Source: an uncultured Bacteroidales bacterium (lineage in GTDB: Bacteria > Bacteroidota > Bacteroidia > Bacteroidales > WCHB1-69). From it: a stretch of DNA of 64,000 nucleotides. The notes beneath the pieces are model-generated. The model did no database searches. It had not been told where the DNA came from and saw nothing but the letters and a program-made list of their open reading frames with translations. Where the stretch lies: assembly GCA_900315705.1 (NCBI GenBank), contig ONAB01000010.1, positions 1 through 64,000 of the forward strand, written 5' to 3'. The translations under genes were made by a program, and so were the position numbers. Positions 50,151 through 58,178 of the stretch are shown in pieces; the first letter of the stretch is position 1, and each line of letters opens with the position of its first letter.

Positions 50151-50175
50151 TCGTATCTTTGCCGCCGCAAATTAG
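50095..50175 (+). pseudogene. Truncated copy of the TonB-C protein start
   Basis: Reads MTIIPIVKFEITWVYCPKN and a few more residues to a TAG, against 'MTMNPLVKFAITWVVAL' in the intact gene at 45366. Homology stops near 50148, after which the ffh promoter begins. Confidence 0.7.
50154..50161 (+). promoter_or_regulatory. Promoter -7 box for ffh
   Basis: TATCTTTG, 51 bp before the ffh ATG, lying inside the broken TonB-C copy. Confidence 0.65.
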
Positions 50176-50212
50176 GCGCATTATTTTACGTTGAAAAAAG
50201 AAAGTTTGAAAT

Positions 50213-51553
50213 ATGTTTGAAAATTTATCCGACAGACTAGAACGCGCGTTTAAAATCATCAAAGGCCAGGGATATATCACCGAAATCAACGTGGCCGAGA
50301 CGATGAAGGAGGTCCGCAAGGCCCTTCTGGACGCGGATGTGAGTTATAAGATTGCCAAGGAATTCACCGACAATGTCAAGAAGAAAGCCTTGGGTATGAA
50401 CGTCCTGAAGGCCGTCTCGCCCAGCCAGCTGATGGTGAAGCTGACCTACGACGAGCTCATCGGCCTGATGGGGCGCGAGGCCATCGACATCAACCTCAAG
50501 GCCAACCCCGCCATCATCCTGATGTCCGGCCTGCAGGGCTCCGGTAAAACCACCCACGCGGCCAAGCTGGCCAACTTGCTGAAAACCAAGCGCGGCAAAA
50601 AGCCCCTGTTGGTGGCCTGCGACGTCTATCGTCCCGCCGCCATCGACCAGCTCAAGGTGCTGGGCGAGCAGATCGGCGTGCCCGTCTATACCGAAGAGGG
50701 CAGCAAGGAGCCCGTCAAGATTGCCAAGAACGGTGTGGCCCACGCCAAGGAGTATGGCTATGACGTGGTGCTCATCGATACCGCCGGCCGTCTGGCTGTG
50801 GACCAGGAGATGATGGACGAGATCGGCAACATCAAGGATGCCGTCAACCCGCACGAGATTCTCTTCGTGGTGGACGCGATGACCGGCCAGGACGCCGTCA
50901 ACACCGCCAAAGCCTTCAACGACAAGCTCAACTTCGACGGCGTGATCCTCACCAAGATGGACGGCGACACCCGCGGCGGTGCGGCCCTCACCATCAAGGC
51001 GGTGGTCGATAAGCCCATCAAGTTCATCGGCACCGGCGAGAAGATGGAGGCCCTCAGCGTCTTCCACCCCGACCGTATGGCCGAACGTATCCTCGGTATG
51101 GGTGATATCCGCTCCTTCGTGGAGAAGGCCCAAGACCAGTTCGACCAGGAAGAGGCCGCCAAACTGCAGAAAAAACTGGCCAAGAACCAGTTCGACTTCA
51201 ACGACTTTATGGCCCAGATCCAGCAAATCAAGAAGATGGGCAACGTGAAGGACCTGATGTCGATGATCCCGGGTATGGGCAAGATTGTGAAGGATATGGA
51301 TTTCGACGACAACGCCTTCAAGAGCGTGGAGGTGATCATCCAATCGATGACCCCCGAGGAGCGCGCCAACCCTGACATCATCAACGGCTCGCGCAGACGC
51401 CGCATCGCCAACGGCAGCGGCAGCAACATCCAGGATGTCAACCGCCTGCTGAAACAGTTCGAGGACACCCGCAAGATTATGCGGATGGAAAACAGCGGCA
51501 AGGCCAAACGCCTGATGCGCGCGATGAACACTCCCGGAAGAAGACCGTTTTAG
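50213..51553 (+). CDS. ffh: Signal recognition particle protein (SRP54)
   Basis: 446 residues, full length. N domain (~1-85), then the G domain with 'GLQGSGKTTHAAKLA' (G1), 'DVYRPAAIDQL', 'DTAGRLAVD' and 'TKMDGDTRGGAAL'. The Met-rich M domain (~300-446) has 'MIPGMGKIVKDM', 'GSRRRRIANGSGSNIQDVNR' and 'MRMENSGKAKRLMRAM', which bind 4.5S RNA and signal sequences. It delivers nascent membrane proteins to FtsY. Housekeeping gene; it begins a plus-strand run with folD and murG. Confidence 0.98.
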   Translation: MFENLSDRLERAFKIIKGQGYITEINVAETMKEVRKALLDADVSYKIAKEFTDNVKKKALGMNVLKAVSPSQLMVKLTYDELIGLMGREAIDINLKANPAIILMSGLQGSGKTTHAAKLANLLKTKRGKKPLLVACDVYRPAAIDQLKVLGEQIGVPVYTEEGSKEPVKIAKNGVAHAKEYGYDVVLIDTAGRLAVDQEMMDEIGNIKDAVNPHEILFVVDAMTGQDAVNTAKAFNDKLNFDGVILTKMDGDTRGGAALTIKAVVDKPIKFIGTGEKMEALSVFHPDRMAERILGMGDIRSFVEKAQDQFDQEEAAKLQKKLAKNQFDFNDFMAQIQQIKKMGNVKDLMSMIPGMGKIVKDMDFDDNAFKSVEVIIQSMTPEERANPDIINGSRRRRIANGSGSNIQDVNRLLKQFEDTRKIMRMENSGKAKRLMRAMNTPGRRPF

Positions 51554-51677
51554 TTTATGAAATTATTAAAATATGAAATTATGAAGATTATTCTGTTCTG
51601 AAACCATTGTTCATTCAGAAAAGCACATCTTTATGATTTAACATTTTTAATGGTTTAATGATTTAATAAATAGAATT

Positions 51678-52547
51678 ATGGCAACTATCATTGATGGCAA
51701 GGAGATTGCCGCAACCATAAAGACCGAAATCGCCACCGAGGTGAAAGCATTGTTGGACCAGGGACGTCCCGCCCCGCATCTGGCGGTCATCATCGCCGGC
51801 GAGGACGGCGCCGCCCTCAGCTACGTCAACAGCATCGAGAAGCAGTGCAAGGCCGTGGGCTACATCTGCTCCGCCTACAAGTTCCCCGAGAACGTCAAGG
51901 AGCAGGACATCCTCGACACCATCGATTTCCTCAACCAGGACAACGAGATCAACGGCTACATCATCCAGATGCCGCTGCCCAAGCAGGTTTCCATCGACAA
52001 AGTGACCGCGCACGTGGACCCGCGCAAGGATATGGACTGCTTCCATCCCGCCAATATGGGCAATCTGCTGCTGGGCAAGGAGTGCTACCTGCCCGCCACG
52101 CCCCACGGTGTGATGGAGCTCATCCGTCGCAGCAACATCGAGACCACCGGCAAGGAGTGCGTCATTCTCGGTCGCAGCAACATCGTGGGCAAGCCTTTGG
52201 CTATGTTGTTGTTGCAGAAGGACGCCAACGCCACAGTCACCGTGTGCCACAGCCGCACCAAGAACCTCAAGCGGGTGTGCAGTCGCGCCGACATCCTCAT
52301 CGTGGCCATCGGCCAGCCGGAGATGATCACGGAGGAGTACGTCAAGGACAAAGCCACGGTTATTGACGTGGGCATCCACCGCATCCCAGACCCGGGGCAA
52401 CCCAACGGGTATCGCGTCTGCGGCGACGTCAAGTACGACGAGGTCAGCAAGAAGTGCGAGGCCATCACGCCCGTGCCTGGCGGCGTGGGACCGATGACGA
52501 TGGCCTGCCTGCTGCTCAACACGATGAAAGCATATAAGGGATGTTAG
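51678..52547 (+). CDS. folD: Bifunctional-type FolD with substituted catalytic lysine
   Basis: 289 residues, full length. Methylenetetrahydrofolate dehydrogenase/cyclohydrolase signatures: 'GYIIQMPLPKQV', 'KDMDCFHPANMG', 'LPATPHGVMELI', 'GRSNIVGKPLAMLLLQ' and 'TPVPGGVGPMTMACLLLNT'. In other FolD proteins the conserved tyrosine is followed four residues later by the catalytic lysine (YxxxK). Here the aligned stretch 'SYVNSIEKQCKAVG' has isoleucine at that place, with a lysine two residues on. Known lysine substitutions in the human enzyme abolish cyclohydrolase activity. The usual DVDG motif also reads DMDC. The stop codon lies in the first unit of a heptamer array. Confidence 0.93.
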   Translation: MATIIDGKEIAATIKTEIATEVKALLDQGRPAPHLAVIIAGEDGAALSYVNSIEKQCKAVGYICSAYKFPENVKEQDILDTIDFLNQDNEINGYIIQMPLPKQVSIDKVTAHVDPRKDMDCFHPANMGNLLLGKECYLPATPHGVMELIRRSNIETTGKECVILGRSNIVGKPLAMLLLQKDANATVTVCHSRTKNLKRVCSRADILIVAIGQPEMITEEYVKDKATVIDVGIHRIPDPGQPNGYRVCGDVKYDEVSKKCEAITPVPGGVGPMTMACLLLNTMKAYKGC

Positions 52548-52668
52548 CCATTAGCTGTTAGCTGTTAGCTGTTAGCTGTTAGCTGTTAGCTGTTAGCTGT
52601 TAGCTGTTAGCTGTTAGCTATTAGCCATTAATCGTAAATCGTAAATCGTAAATCGTAAATCGCAAATC
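52543..52668. repeat. Eighteen-unit 7-bp array bridging folD stop and murG start
   Basis: 126 bp in unbroken 7-bp register. The order is GTTAGCC, ATTAGCT, nine consecutive GTTAGCT, then ATTAGCC, ATTAATC, four GTAAATC and one GCAAATC. The folD TAG is inside unit 1; two bases after unit 18 the murG ATG begins. Confidence 0.95.
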
Positions 52669-52670
52669 GT

Positions 52671-53786
52671 ATGTCAAAACGATATCTCATCAGCGGCGGC
52701 GGCACCGGCGGGCACATCTTCCCCGCATTGGCCATCGCCAACAAGATCCGCAAGGAAGAACCTGACGCCGAGTTCCTTTTCATCGGCGCCGACAACAAAA
52801 TGGAGATGCAGCGCGTGCCCGAGGCCGGCTACCCCATCGAGGGACTGACCATCTACGGCATCAGCCGCGACTTTTCTTGGACGGGCATCAAGAAGAACCT
52901 CAAGCTGCCCTTCGTGCTGCTGCGCGCGATGCGCAAGGCCAAGTCCATCATCCGCGACTTCCATCCCGACATCGCCATCGGTGTGGGCGGCTTTGCCAGT
53001 GGCCCGGCTCTGAAAACCGCCGACAAGCTCGGCATCCCCACCCTACTCCAGGAGCAGAACTCCTACCCGGGTGTCACCAACAAGATGCTCGCACCCAAGG
53101 CCAAACGCATCTGCGTGGCCTACGACGGGCTGAACAAATATTTCCCCGCCGAGAAGATTGTCAAGACCGGCAATCCCATCCGCGCCGAGATTCTCAACAT
53201 CCAGCGCAAGAATCCCGCCGCCTACAAGTTCTTCAACTTCAGTCCCGAGCGCAAAACCGTGCTCGTCGTCGGCGGCAGTCTCGGCGCCCTGACCCTCAAC
53301 AAGACGATGGCGGCTCATCTCGACGATTTCCGCAAGGCCGACCTGCAGTTGCTGTGGCAGACCGGCGAGCAATATTTCCGCGACATCGACTCCAAGCTCC
53401 TCGCCGAGCAGGACGACCACATCCGCATCGTGCCCTTCATCAAGAATATGAACGACGCCTACAGTATGGCCGATGTCATCATATCGCGGGCTGGCGCTCT
53501 GGCCCTCTCCGAGCTGGCCATCGTGGGAACGCCTACCATCCTGGTGCCTTTCCCCTACGCCGCTGAGGACCATCAGACCTACAACGCCCGCGCCCTGTCC
53601 GACAAAGGCGCCGCCATCCTCATCGCCGACAAGGACGCCCAGGCGCAACTCATACCCCAGCTGATGGAACTTGTACAGGACGAGGCCCGTTGCGCACAGA
53701 TGAGCCAGAGCCTGAGCACTTTCGCTCAGCCCGCAGCAATTGACGCTATCTACAAGGAAATCAAAGAGGTGGTTCGGAGAGGCTAA
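52671..53786 (+). CDS. murG: UDP-GlcNAc:MurNAc-pentapeptide undecaprenol GlcNAc-transferase
   Basis: 371 residues, full length. It makes lipid II at the inner face of the cytoplasmic membrane. The N-terminal loop 'SGGGTGGHIFPALAIA' and the second G loop 'VGVGGFASGPAL' bind lipid I phosphates. The C-terminal Rossmann domain has 'VVGGSLGALTLN', 'SRAGALALSELA' and 'PFPYAAEDHQTYNA' for UDP-GlcNAc. It is not in the usual mur/fts cluster; folD lies upstream across the heptamer array. The stop codon directly abuts the stop codon of convergent nqrF, with no spacer. Confidence 0.97.
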   Translation: MSKRYLISGGGTGGHIFPALAIANKIRKEEPDAEFLFIGADNKMEMQRVPEAGYPIEGLTIYGISRDFSWTGIKKNLKLPFVLLRAMRKAKSIIRDFHPDIAIGVGGFASGPALKTADKLGIPTLLQEQNSYPGVTNKMLAPKAKRICVAYDGLNKYFPAEKIVKTGNPIRAEILNIQRKNPAAYKFFNFSPERKTVLVVGGSLGALTLNKTMAAHLDDFRKADLQLLWQTGEQYFRDIDSKLLAEQDDHIRIVPFIKNMNDAYSMADVIISRAGALALSELAIVGTPTILVPFPYAAEDHQTYNARALSDKGAAILIADKDAQAQLIPQLMELVQDEARCAQMSQSLSTFAQPAAIDAIYKEIKEVVRRG

Positions 53787-55028
53787 TCACCCGCCGAAAT
53801 CATCATAGTGGATCATCTCCTTCCCGACGCCTAAACTATCCAACATCTTCAGTACTGCCTGTAACATCATAGGCGGTCCACAGATGTAGTACTCGATATC
53901 TTCGGGAGCAGGATGTGTCTTCAGATATTGTTCGTATATGACATTGTGGATAAAGCCCGTGGGGCCCGTCCAGTTGTCCTCGGGCAAGGCATCCGACAGG
54001 GCGATGTGGAACTCAAAATTGTCGTGTTCGGCGGCAAGTTGTTCAAACTCATCCATATAGAAAAGCTCCTTGCGCGAACGACCGCCATACCAGAAACTGG
54101 TTTTCCGGGTGGTATGCTTCACCTTGAACTGGTCGAAAATGTGCGAGCGCATCGGGGCCATACCCGCGCCCCCACCGATGAACATCATTTCACGATCGGT
54201 GTCCTCCACGAAAAAGTCGCCATAAGGCCCAGACACACTGACCTTGTCGCCGGGCTTCAGACTGTAGATGAAGGATGAGGCCACCCCAGGGTTCACCTTC
54301 TCCATCCTACCCTTCTTGCGGTTGAAGGGCGGCACGGCGATGCGCACATTGAGCATCACAATGCCATTCTCTGCAGGATAGTTGGCCATAGAATAAGCTC
54401 TAACCGTGGGAGTTCCGTTCTTCATCCGCAGGTCAAAAAGGCCCATCTTCTGCCAGTCGGCACGATAAGGCTCGTCGATATCCATATCTGCAAACGGGAC
54501 CGTGCAGGCGGGGATGTCAATCTGGATATAGCCACCGGAGCGAAAGTCCATCGTCTGACCATCAGGCAGTTGCAGCACCAACTCTTTGATGAAGGTCGCC
54601 ACATTACGGTTGGAGAGCACGGTGCACTCCCATTTGCGGATACCGAAGAAGCTTTCGGGGATCTCGATTTCCATATCTTCGCGCACCTTTACCTGGCAGA
54701 AGAGGCGGTAGTGCTCGGCGGCCTCCTTGCGGGAGATATGGGTCAACTCGGTAGGCAGAATCTCGCCGCCGCCGGAGAGCACCTTGCCGCGGCAAGTGCC
54801 ACAGGAGCCGCCCCCGCCGCACGCCGACGGCACAAAGACTTTCCCGTCGGCCAAGGCCTGCAGCAGCGTGCAGCCCCGCTCGTGCTCAATCTCCTTTTTG
54901 CCGTTGATATTGATTTTCACGGTGCCTTCGGGAATCATCCTCTTGCGGGCAAACAAAAGAATGCCCACCAGTAACCAGATGATTACCAGGAAGATCACTA
55001 TTGCAGCTATGAGGGTTGATGTTTGCAT
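53787..55028 (-). CDS. nqrF: Na+-translocating NADH:quinone reductase subunit F
   Basis: 413 residues. One N-terminal TM helix (~5-26), then a [2Fe-2S] ferredoxin domain with Cys70, Cys76, Cys79 and Cys111 ('[16 protein letters not shown]', 'LFCQVKV'). An FAD domain ('[13 protein letters not shown]') and an NADH-binding domain ('[14 protein letters not shown]', '[14 protein letters not shown]') follow. It is the electron entry subunit of Nqr, the respiratory complex that pumps sodium. It is the last gene of the nqrBCDEF run. The 40-bp gap to nqrE is made of 7-bp units ending near its ATG. Confidence 0.97.
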   Translation of the reverse strand: MQTSTLIAAIVIFLVIIWLLVGILLFARKRMIPEGTVKININGKKEIEHERGCTLLQALADGKVFVPSACGGGGSCGTCRGKVLSGGGEILPTELTHISRKEAAEHYRLFCQVKVREDMEIEIPESFFGIRKWECTVLSNRNVATFIKELVLQLPDGQTMDFRSGGYIQIDIPACTVPFADMDIDEPYRADWQKMGLFDLRMKNGTPTVRAYSMANYPAENGIVMLNVRIAVPPFNRKKGRMEKVNPGVASSFIYSLKPGDKVSVSGPYGDFFVEDTDREMMFIGGGAGMAPMRSHIFDQFKVKHTTRKTSFWYGGRSRKELFYMDEFEQLAAEHDNFEFHIALSDALPEDNWTGPTGFIHNVIYEQYLKTHPAPEDIEYYICGPPMMLQAVLKMLDSLGVGKEMIHYDDFGG

Positions 55029-55030
55029 TG

Positions 55031-55062
55031 TACGATTTTCGATTTGCGATTTACGATTTGCG
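55031..55062. repeat. 7-bp array between nqrE and nqrF
   Basis: On the minus strand GCAAATC, GTAAATC, GCAAATC and GAAAATC precede GTACA and the nqrF ATG. These are the same unit types as upstream of murG. Confidence 0.75.
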
Positions 55063-55068
55063 GCTGCC

Positions 55069-55680
55069 TCACATTCCCAAAAACGCCATAAAACCTATCC
55101 CCAAGAGGCCGGTGATGATATAGGCGATGCCATTGCCTTGCAGCGCGGGCGGGACTTTGGCGTAACGGAGGCGCTCGCGGATGGCGGCGAAGGCTGTGAT
55201 GGCCAGAAGCCAACCGAGGCCCGAGCCAAGTGCATACGAGAGACTGTGCGCCACCGTGGGGAAATTGCGCTCCTGCATAAAGAGCGAACCACCGAGAATG
55301 GCACAGTTCACGGCTATCAGGGGTAAAAATATGCCCAAAGCCATATTCAATGCGGGCAGATAACGCTCAAACACCATCTCCAAAAGCTGCACAATGCCCG
55401 CAATCACCGCGATGAAGATGATCAGCGACAGGAACGAGAGGTCAGTTTCCGCAAAACCACTGCTGAGCCAAGTCAGAGCCCCCTCCCGCAACAGGTATTT
55501 GTCAATCAGATAGTTGACCGGCACCGTAACCGTCAGCACAAAACATACGGCCAACCCTAACCCAAAGGAAGTCTTCACATTCTTGGAAACCGCCAGATAG
55601 GAACACATCCCCAAGAAATAGGCGAAAACCATATTGTCGATGAAAACCGAACGGACGAAAATATTGAAAATATCACCCAT
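55069..55680 (-). CDS. nqrE: Na+-translocating NADH:quinone reductase subunit E
   Basis: 203 residues, six TM helices. Conserved pieces of the RnfA/NqrE family: '[20 protein letters not shown]' near the N-terminus (the Cys is an iron ligand in Nqr structures), '[20 protein letters not shown]' with the second such Cys, and '[19 protein letters not shown]'. Together with NqrD it forms the inverted pair that holds a membrane [2Fe-2S] cluster. Confidence 0.97.
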   Translation of the reverse strand: MGDIFNIFVRSVFIDNMVFAYFLGMCSYLAVSKNVKTSFGLGLAVCFVLTVTVPVNYLIDKYLLREGALTWLSSGFAETDLSFLSLIIFIAVIAGIVQLLEMVFERYLPALNMALGIFLPLIAVNCAILGGSLFMQERNFPTVAHSLSYALGSGLGWLLAITAFAAIRERLRYAKVPPALQGNGIAYIITGLLGIGFMAFLGM

Positions 55681-55736
55681 ATCTAACTATCTAATTCCCT
55701 TAACTTTTAACTTCTTAACTTCTTAGTTTCTTAATT
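55681..55736. repeat. 8-bp-period array between nqrD and nqrE
   Basis: On the minus strand AAATTAAG, AAACTAAG, AAGTTAAG and further drifting copies lead to GATATGGG, which contains the nqrE ATG. The period here is 8, not 7. Confidence 0.6.
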
Positions 55737-56328
55737 TCCCATCCCCCACTCCATTCTTCACCCAAATAATGCTCCCCACCAGGATCAGTGCCATCGGCGG
55801 GAGAATCATCAGGCCGTTGTTGAGGTAGCCGGCGGCGTACCAAGACTGCGGCACGACGGGATGGTTCCAGAGCGTGCCCGAGCCGAGCAGTTCACGGAAA
55901 AAGGCGACCACAACGAGCACCAGTCCGTACCCCACGCCATTCATCACTCCGTCCATCAAGGAGGGCAACGGCTTGTGCGACAGCGCAAAAGCCTCCAGAC
56001 GGCCCATCACGATGCAGTTGGTGATGATGAGGCCCACAAACACCGACAGCATCTTGCTCACATCATAGAGGTAGGCCTGCAACATTTGGTCCACCAGAAT
56101 GACAAAGAAAGAAACCACCAGCAACTGCACGATGATGCGGATTCTCGGCGGTATCGTATTACGTATCAAGGAGATGATAAAGTTGGAGCAGGCGCACACC
56201 ACCGTCACGGACAGCGCCATCACCACGGCGGGCTTCAACTGCGCCGTGACCGCCAGCGCCGAGCACACGCCAAGCGTCTGCACCAAAATGGGGTTGTCTT
56301 TACTAAGTGGTCCGAGATATTTCTTCAT
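55723..56328 (-). CDS. nqrD: Na+-translocating NADH:quinone reductase subunit D
   Basis: 201 residues, six TM helices. The signature 'NPILVQTLGVCSALAVTAQL' carries the conserved Cys near residue 22. 'LIITNCIVMGRLEAFAL' with the second Cys and 'DGVMNGVGYGLVLVVVAFFR' follow. It overlaps the nqrC stop by four bases (ATGA), so the two are coupled. Confidence 0.97.
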   Translation of the reverse strand: MKKYLGPLSKDNPILVQTLGVCSALAVTAQLKPAVVMALSVTVVCACSNFIISLIRNTIPPRIRIIVQLLVVSFFVILVDQMLQAYLYDVSKMLSVFVGLIITNCIVMGRLEAFALSHKPLPSLMDGVMNGVGYGLVLVVVAFFRELLGSGTLWNHPVVPQSWYAAGYLNNGLMILPPMALILVGSIIWVKNGVGDGKLRN

Positions 56329-56954
56329 TCTTTATTATCAGGCTGCAAAGGTACATTTTTTACAATGGGGGTTATTTCTCTCATCATCTCATCCACCCCT
56401 CTGGAGGTAATGGTCGCACCGGAGATGGCGTCCACCCGGTTCTCTTCGGCAATCTCACTTGAAGTGCCCGATTTCAGCACTCTGACGGAGACAAAATCAC
56501 CCTTTTTATCATATAGTTTCTTTCCTTCAAAGGATTTCAGAAAGGCCTCTTGGGTGATTTTCGCGCCAAGGCCAGGGGTTTCCGACTTGTGGTCGAGGGA
56601 GATGCCCTTGAGCGTTTGTCCATCTTCAGAGAGCACCGCATAGCCCCATATCGGCCCCCACAATCCCTTGCCATCCAGGCGCAGGGCGATGCCTTTGGAG
56701 CCGTCGGCGCAGACGATGCTATATTGTCGTCCGTCATCCGTCAAGGGCACTGCCAATTGCGGGAAGGCGACCACGGCTTTCTCCCGGTCGATGTCGTGAC
56801 CCGCCGCGCGCAGGATCTGCTGATACATCTCTGCCTGCCGGTTACGGTCGCGGCGCGGCTTCAGAGCCGAAAACGCCACCGTCAGCACCACTGTAATCAA
56901 CAGCACCAAAGCAGTGATATACGCAAAGATATATGTATTACTGAATTTTCTCAT
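56325..56954 (-). CDS. nqrC: Na+-translocating NADH:quinone reductase subunit C
   Basis: 209 residues from the ATG at 56954 ('MRKFSNTYIFAYITALVLL'); an ORF start 11 codons earlier lacks support. One TM helix near the N-terminus, then a periplasmic FMN-binding domain. The covalent flavin site is 'DAISGATITSRGVDEMMREI' (Thr of SGAT). It passes electrons from the membrane iron-sulphur centre to NqrB. Confidence 0.96.
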   Translation of the reverse strand: MRKFSNTYIFAYITALVLLITVVLTVAFSALKPRRDRNRQAEMYQQILRAAGHDIDREKAVVAFPQLAVPLTDDGRQYSIVCADGSKGIALRLDGKGLWGPIWGYAVLSEDGQTLKGISLDHKSETPGLGAKITQEAFLKSFEGKKLYDKKGDFVSVRVLKSGTSSEIAEENRVDAISGATITSRGVDEMMREITPIVKNVPLQPDNKE

Positions 56955-56992
56955 AACCTTTTTTCTCAATAACCTTTCTTGCCTCAACGAAC

Positions 56993-57030
56993 CATCGTCT
57001 TTCGTCTAACGTCTCAAGTCTTAACTCTCC
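56993..57030. repeat. Five-unit 7-bp array between nqrB and nqrC
   Basis: On the minus strand GAGAGTT, AAGACTT, GAGACGT, TAGACGA and AAGACGA in register, between the nqrB stop and the nqrC start. Confidence 0.65.
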
Positions 57031-58081
57031 TCCGTCGTTTAACATTCGTCTGTATCACACAATAATCGATAAGCGGGGCGAAGATGTTCATCAGCAGGAT
57101 GGCAAGCATCATACCTTCAGGATAGCCCTTATTGAGGGTTCGGATGAGAATGGCGAGCACGCCGATGAGCAGTCCGTAGATATACTTGCCCGTGCGGGTG
57201 TGTGCGGCTGTGACGGGGTCGGTGGCCATAAAGACCGCGCCGAAGAGGAATCCGCCCATCAGCAGCTGTTGATGGGCCGCCGCGGGGCAGAGTCCGGCGA
57301 GATTGCAGATGAGTGCCGTTGCATAGCCACCTGCGACGACCGTGAGCATAATGCGCCAATCGGCCACCTGCGTGAAGAGGAGGATGGCGGCGCCAATGAG
57401 GATGGCAATCTTGCAGGTCTCCCCGATGCAGCCCGGGATGGTACCGAGGAAGAGTTCCCAGGTGGAGGGCAGCGCCTCGGGGTGACCGTTCATCACGAGA
57501 GCCAGGGGCGTGGCACCGGTGACGGCATCCGCGCCGGCTGAGATCCAGACCTTGTCGCCAGAGATGACCGACGGGTAGGCAAAGAAGACGAAGGCGCGGG
57601 CCAACAGCGCGGGATTCAGGAAGTTATAGCCTGTGCCACCGAACACCTCCTTGCCGAAAAGCACGGCGAAGGCGGTGGCCAGCGCCACGATCCAGAGCGG
57701 CACATCGGGTGGCATAATCATCGGGATGATGAAGCCCGTGACGAAAAAGCCCTCCGCCACCTCTTCCTTGCGTATTTGGGAGAAGAGGACCTCAACGCCC
57801 AGTCCGCTGACGTAGGTCACGATGACCAGCGGCAGCCATTTGAGGAAGCCGTACCAGGCAGCGCCCAAAACCGTGGGGGCGTAGCCCATAGAGAGGAAAT
57901 GCTGGTAGCCCACATTCCACCAGCCGAAAAACAGTGCGGGACAAAGCGCAATCATCACGGTGATCATAATGCGCTTCATATCAACCGCGTCGCGCACGTG
58001 GCAGCGTCCCTCCGTCACAGTGGCGGGGGTGCGCAGGAACGTGTCCATCGCATCCAGCAAGGCGTTGAACTTCTTGGGCAT
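57014..58081 (-). CDS. nqrB: Na+-translocating NADH:quinone reductase subunit B
   Basis: 355 residues, somewhat shorter than the ~400 of Vibrio. Multiple TM helices. Diagnostic NqrB (not RnfD) pieces are 'KEVFGGTGYNFLNPALLARA', 'SGDKVWISAGADAVTGATPL' (flavin-linking Thr) and 'DPVTAAHTRTGKYIYGLLIG'. It binds riboflavin and covalent FMN and forms much of the sodium path. It is the first gene of the nqrBCDEF transcript, with its own promoter box at 58103-58110. nqrA, normally directly upstream, is instead 4.9 kb away. Confidence 0.96.
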   Translation of the reverse strand: MPKKFNALLDAMDTFLRTPATVTEGRCHVRDAVDMKRIMITVMIALCPALFFGWWNVGYQHFLSMGYAPTVLGAAWYGFLKWLPLVIVTYVSGLGVEVLFSQIRKEEVAEGFFVTGFIIPMIMPPDVPLWIVALATAFAVLFGKEVFGGTGYNFLNPALLARAFVFFAYPSVISGDKVWISAGADAVTGATPLALVMNGHPEALPSTWELFLGTIPGCIGETCKIAILIGAAILLFTQVADWRIMLTVVAGGYATALICNLAGLCPAAAHQQLLMGGFLFGAVFMATDPVTAAHTRTGKYIYGLLIGVLAILIRTLNKGYPEGMMLAILLMNIFAPLIDYCVIQTNVKRRRRVKT

Positions 58082-58102
58082 TTGCTTTTTCTTTTAGGGG
58101 TG

Positions 58103-58110
58103 CAAAAATA
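58103..58110 (-). promoter_or_regulatory. Promoter -7 box for nqrB-F
   Basis: TATTTTTG on the minus strand, 21 bp before the nqrB ATG. Its presence means nqrB-F do not depend on transcription from nqrA. Confidence 0.65.
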
Positions 58111-58141
58111 CACATATTTCCTATAGGTAACAAATTTTTCT

Positions 58142-58149
58142 TATCTTTG
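58142..58149 (+). promoter_or_regulatory. Promoter -7 box for the lipoprotein gene
   Basis: TATCTTTG, 29 bp before the ATG at 58179, divergent from the nqrB promoter within the same 97-bp gap. Confidence 0.65.
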
Positions 58150-58178
58150 CAGCGTCCTTATTTCCTAAACGAATAATT

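Noticed and set aside
52543-52668. CRISPR array
   Set aside because: Unit length is 7 bp with no spacers, and no cas gene is in the window.
53787-58081. Rnf complex instead of Nqr
   Set aside because: Subunit F has the ferredoxin-FAD-NADH layout of NqrF, subunit B has the NqrB flavin site, and no RnfB/RnfC gene is present.
57014-58178. Apparent absence of nqrA from the nqr operon
   Set aside because: nqrA was found at the right edge of the window (62980-64000) by its quinone-subunit motifs and C-terminal Cys region, so the locus is split and not incomplete.
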